Assembly (NCBI GenBank): GCA_029862935.1
Contig: JAOTWK010000253.1
Span: 1 to 5,638 of the forward strand
Source of the DNA: Gemmatimonadota bacterium
GTDB taxonomy: Bacteria > Gemmatimonadota > Gemmatimonadetes > Gemmatimonadales > GWC2-71-9
Direction of reading: 5' to 3'
Length of the DNA stretch: 5,638 bases
A model generated the notes under the pieces. The model saw only the letters and a program-made list of their open reading frames with translations, was not told the origin of the DNA and did not search any database. Shown piece after piece: positions 3,110-5,638 of this stretch. Each line of letters starts with the position of its first letter. Within the stretch, counting starts at the first letter, position 1. The translations under genes and the position numbers were made by a program.

Positions 3110-5638
3110 ATGCTCGCCGTCGTCGACCGTAGCGTAACCCGTGTCGTTTTGTCACTCATCGTTCTCACGGTGGCAGGCCCCATCGTCGCCGCGGTCCAGG
3201 GCCAGGTGACGCCCACCGCCCCGGCGGATTCGGTCACTGGCGATTCGCTGGTCACCCCGATCGCAGGCACGCCCGAGCACGATCGGCTCGCACCGCGAGC
3301 ACGAGTGATGCGTCTCGAGGAAGAGATCCGGCTCGACGGCCGGCTCGACGAATCGATCTGGCGCACCGCGCCGGCAGTGACCGCCTTCATCCAGCGCGAG
3401 CCGGACGAAGGGGAGCCCGCGACCCAACGCACCGAGATTCGATTCGCGTACGACGACACGAAGCTGTACGTCGGTGCACGGATGTACGACGAGCTTGGGG
3501 CCGAGGGGGTCGTGTCTCGCCTGGTGCGGCGCGATGCCCATACACAAAGCGACGGGCTCACGGTCACGTTCGACACGTTCCATGACCACACCGGCCAGAC
3601 CACGTTCTCGATCAATCCGGCCGGTGTCAGGAGCGATGCGTTCGGCCATGATGACTCGTGGGATCCGGTGTGGCGCGCCCGAACACAGGTCGACTCGCTG
3701 GGGTGGACGGCGGAACTCGAGATTCCCTTCTCGCAGCTCAGATTCCCAAGGGACTCGGATCAGGAGTGGGGGCTTCAGATCCAGCGGTTCGTGCAACGCC
3801 TCAACGAAGTCGCCGTCTGGTCGTTCTGGCGTCTCAACGAGTCGGGGGGTCCGTCCCGCTACGGTCATCTCGATGGGTTGAGCCAGATCCAAGCGCGCAC
3901 CAATCGGTTGGAGATGCTTCCCTACGCCGTGAGTCAGCTCGACGTGAATGGTGGTGAGGTGGATGCGGCGAACCCGTTCACTGGCAAGACACAGTCTGTC
4001 TACCGAATCGGTGCGGACCTCAAGTACCTGCTGACATCGAACCTGACACTCAGTGCGACGATCAACCCGGACTTCGGGCAAGCGGAGGTTGACCCCGCGG
4101 TGGTCAACCTGAGCGCGTTCGAGACCTTCTTCCCCGAGAAGCGGGAGTTCTTCATCGAGGGCCGGGGGAACTTCGGCTTCGGCGACTTCTGGTGCCAATT
4201 CTGCAGCAATGTGTCGTCGCTCAGCATGTCGTTCACGCGCCGCATCGGGCGTCGGCCGCAGGGCGGATCCCTTGCGGAAGACGCGGGGGAGTTCTCCGAC
4301 GTGCCTACCGCCAGCACCATCCTCGGCGCCGCCAAGATCACCGGCAAAACCGGCGCAGGCACCTCGGTCGGCGTCCTCGGCGCACTCACGCAGCGTGAGA
4401 AGGCGCGCGTGGCAGGGACGACCGGCGAGCCGTTCGAGCAAGAAGTTGAGCCGTTGACCAGCTACTTCATGGGCCGGGTGAAGCAAGACCTGCTCGACGG
4501 AAACCTGCAGATCGGGGCGATGGGGACATCGGTGTACCGCAACTTCGACGATCCGGCACTCGAGGAGTTCTTGAACGCGCACGCAGAGGGCTTCGGTCTG
4601 GATGGGGAGTACTGGTGGGGCGATCGCACGTACCACGTATTGTTCAGCTCGGCCTTCACCAACATCTCGGGCTCGACCGACGCGATTCTCCGGGCGCAGC
4701 GGGCGAGCTCGCGGTACTTCCAGCGTCCTGATCGACAGCATGGCGGGAACGGGCTGTTCAGCGACCGCCTCGACTCCACGCTCACCTCGATGCGCGGGTG
4801 GGGGCTCTACTCCCGGATCGCGAAAGACGCGGGAGACTGGGGGTGGGAGACAGCGCTCAATGTCCGAAGCCCCGGGTTCGAGAACAACGACATCGCGTTT
4901 CTCACGCGCACCGATTTCATCTGGATGAACGCCAACCTCACGCGCTCGTGGACCGTCCCGGGAACGTGGTACCGGCAGATTTTCACGACGCTGGGGGCGC
5001 AGCAACAGTACAACTTCGATGGTGACCTGACCGACAGGCAGTTCCACGGGTACTTCGGGTTCCAGACCCCGTTCTATTGGACCTTCGACGCTTTCGGGAT
5101 CCACCGTCCCTCCACGCTCGATGACCGTCTCACGCGCGGAGGTCCCGTCGTCAAGCGGCCCGCGTTCACCTTTGTGGCGGCCTTCGCGGCAACGGACAGC
5201 AGGAAGCCCGTGATCGTCGGGTTCAACCCGTCACTCGGGTGGGATGCGGACGGAGGAAGGGTCTACGAACTCGGGTTCGACGTGACCTTCAAGCCGGCCT
5301 CGAACGTGAGCCTCACGGTAAGCCCGTTCTTCAGCCAATCCAAGAACCCCGACCAGTACGTGACCGCGGTGGACGACTCAACCGCCAACGCGTTCTTCGG
5401 GCGGCGGTATGTCTTCGCGGAGCTGAATCAGAAGTCGCTCTCGATGACCACACGCCTCAACGTGACGTTCACGCCGGCGATGACGCTCGAGTTGTTCGTG
5501 CAGCCACTGATTTCGGCCAATGACTTCACGAACTTCAAGGAGTTCGATCAGCCGCGTCAGCTCTCGAAGAGCATTTACGGTGTGGACCTGGGGACCATAC
5601 GAGAGGAAGGTGAGGGCTCTAACCGCAACCTCTTCATT
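3110..5638 (+). CDS. CBM9-like/DUF5916 outer membrane protein, 3' partial
   Basis: 843 codons are read without a stop and the frame is open at the window edge. Residues 1-31 are a signal peptide: Arg7 and Arg11, core VVLSLIVLTVAG, and a likely cut near AAVQGQ. About 32-65 is a Thr/Pro/Asp-rich linker. Residues 70-225 form a CBM9-like beta-sandwich (IRLDGRLDESIW at 73-84, INPAGVRSD at 168-176, WTAELEIPFSQLRFP at 199-213). From about 265 on is DUF5916, marked by INPDFGQAEVDPAVVNLS (318-335), FETFFPEKREFFIEG (337-351) and RRIGR (377-381). The rest is aromatic, alternating beta-strand sequence consistent with a large outer membrane barrel. A CxxC (Cys362, Cys365) lies at the domain entry. ATG 3110 has GGGGT (3099-3103) seven bases upstream; in-frame GTG 3071, GTG 3041 and ATG 3029 would only extend the signal peptide. 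Family members usually run to roughly 750-950 residues, so probably only the last strands are missing. The ligand is unknown; binding or uptake of glycans or other polymers is inferred from the CBM9-like domain. Confidence 0.9.
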   Translation, partial: MLAVVDRSVTRVVLSLIVLTVAGPIVAAVQGQVTPTAPADSVTGDSLVTPIAGTPEHDRLAPRARVMRLEEEIRLDGRLDESIWRTAPAVTAFIQREPDEGEPATQRTEIRFAYDDTKLYVGARMYDELGAEGVVSRLVRRDAHTQSDGLTVTFDTFHDHTGQTTFSINPAGVRSDAFGHDDSWDPVWRARTQVDSLGWTAELEIPFSQLRFPRDSDQEWGLQIQRFVQRLNEVAVWSFWRLNESGGPSRYGHLDGLSQIQARTNRLEMLPYAVSQLDVNGGEVDAANPFTGKTQSVYRIGADLKYLLTSNLTLSATINPDFGQAEVDPAVVNLSAFETFFPEKREFFIEGRGNFGFGDFWCQFCSNVSSLSMSFTRRIGRRPQGGSLAEDAGEFSDVPTASTILGAAKITGKTGAGTSVGVLGALTQREKARVAGTTGEPFEQEVEPLTSYFMGRVKQDLLDGNLQIGAMGTSVYRNFDDPALEEFLNAHAEGFGLDGEYWWGDRTYHVLFSSAFTNISGSTDAILRAQRASSRYFQRPDRQHGGNGLFSDRLDSTLTSMRGWGLYSRIAKDAGDWGWETALNVRSPGFENNDIAFLTRTDFIWMNANLTRSWTVPGTWYRQIFTTLGAQQQYNFDGDLTDRQFHGYFGFQTPFYWTFDAFGIHRPSTLDDRLTRGGPVVKRPAFTFVAAFAATDSRKPVIVGFNPSLGWDADGGRVYELGFDVTFKPASNVSLTVSPFFSQSKNPDQYVTAVDDSTANAFFGRRYVFAELNQKSLSMTTRLNVTFTPAMTLELFVQPLISANDFTNFKEFDQPRQLSKSIYGVDLGTIREEGEGSNRNLFI

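Noticed and set aside
3152..5104. A 650-codon open frame on the minus strand
   Set aside because: It runs antisense in exact codon register with the CBM9-DUF5916 gene. Stops on that strand need TTA, CTA or TCA codons in the real gene, which are rare in GC-rich DNA. The translation is Arg/Glu/Val/Pro-rich, without recognisable domains, while the plus frame has several family hallmarks.

Overview
The window is GC-rich bacterial chromosomal DNA with strong G/C preference at third codon positions. It carries four plus-strand genes, one of them cut by the right edge. The gene types are a small coiled-coil/membrane protein, a PorT-like outer membrane beta-barrel, a serine-hydrolase lipoprotein and a CBM9-DUF5916 outer membrane protein. 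Together with the degenerate CTGCCGC-type intergenic repeats, they point to a diderm environmental bacterium, most plausibly Gemmatimonadota or a related group. That assignment is inference from protein style and was not tested by a search.

Layout. 1-45 is a copy of a pyrimidine-rich repeat. 160-642 encodes a 160-residue tail-anchored coiled-coil protein with a six-fold 11-residue periodicity. 643-1075 holds no gene: two tandem 51-bp copies of the same repeat family (700-797), a GGCTGAA heptamer run, a 7-bp-stem inverted repeat (942-959), and an AT-rich sigma70-like promoter with a 14-bp perfect palindrome in its spacer. 1076-1708 encodes a 210-residue exported beta-barrel protein. One base after its stop, 1710-2849 encodes a 379-residue beta-lactamase-fold (S-x-x-K) lipoprotein, so the two very probably form an operon. 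2850-3109 is intergenic and rich in GACGAC and GATGAGAGGGCGA repeats. 3110-5638 encodes an exported CBM9-like plus DUF5916 protein whose reading frame is still open at the window end.

Three of the four products are predicted to be exported to the cell envelope, and the fourth to be anchored in a membrane. The clearest functional unit is the barrel-plus-lipoprotein pair. The substrates of the hydrolase and of the DUF5916 protein cannot be read from sequence. No mobile element, RNA gene, CRISPR array or obviously new multi-gene system is visible. The most interesting signals are the hendecad repeat protein, its repeat-flanked position, and the palindrome-bearing promoter.
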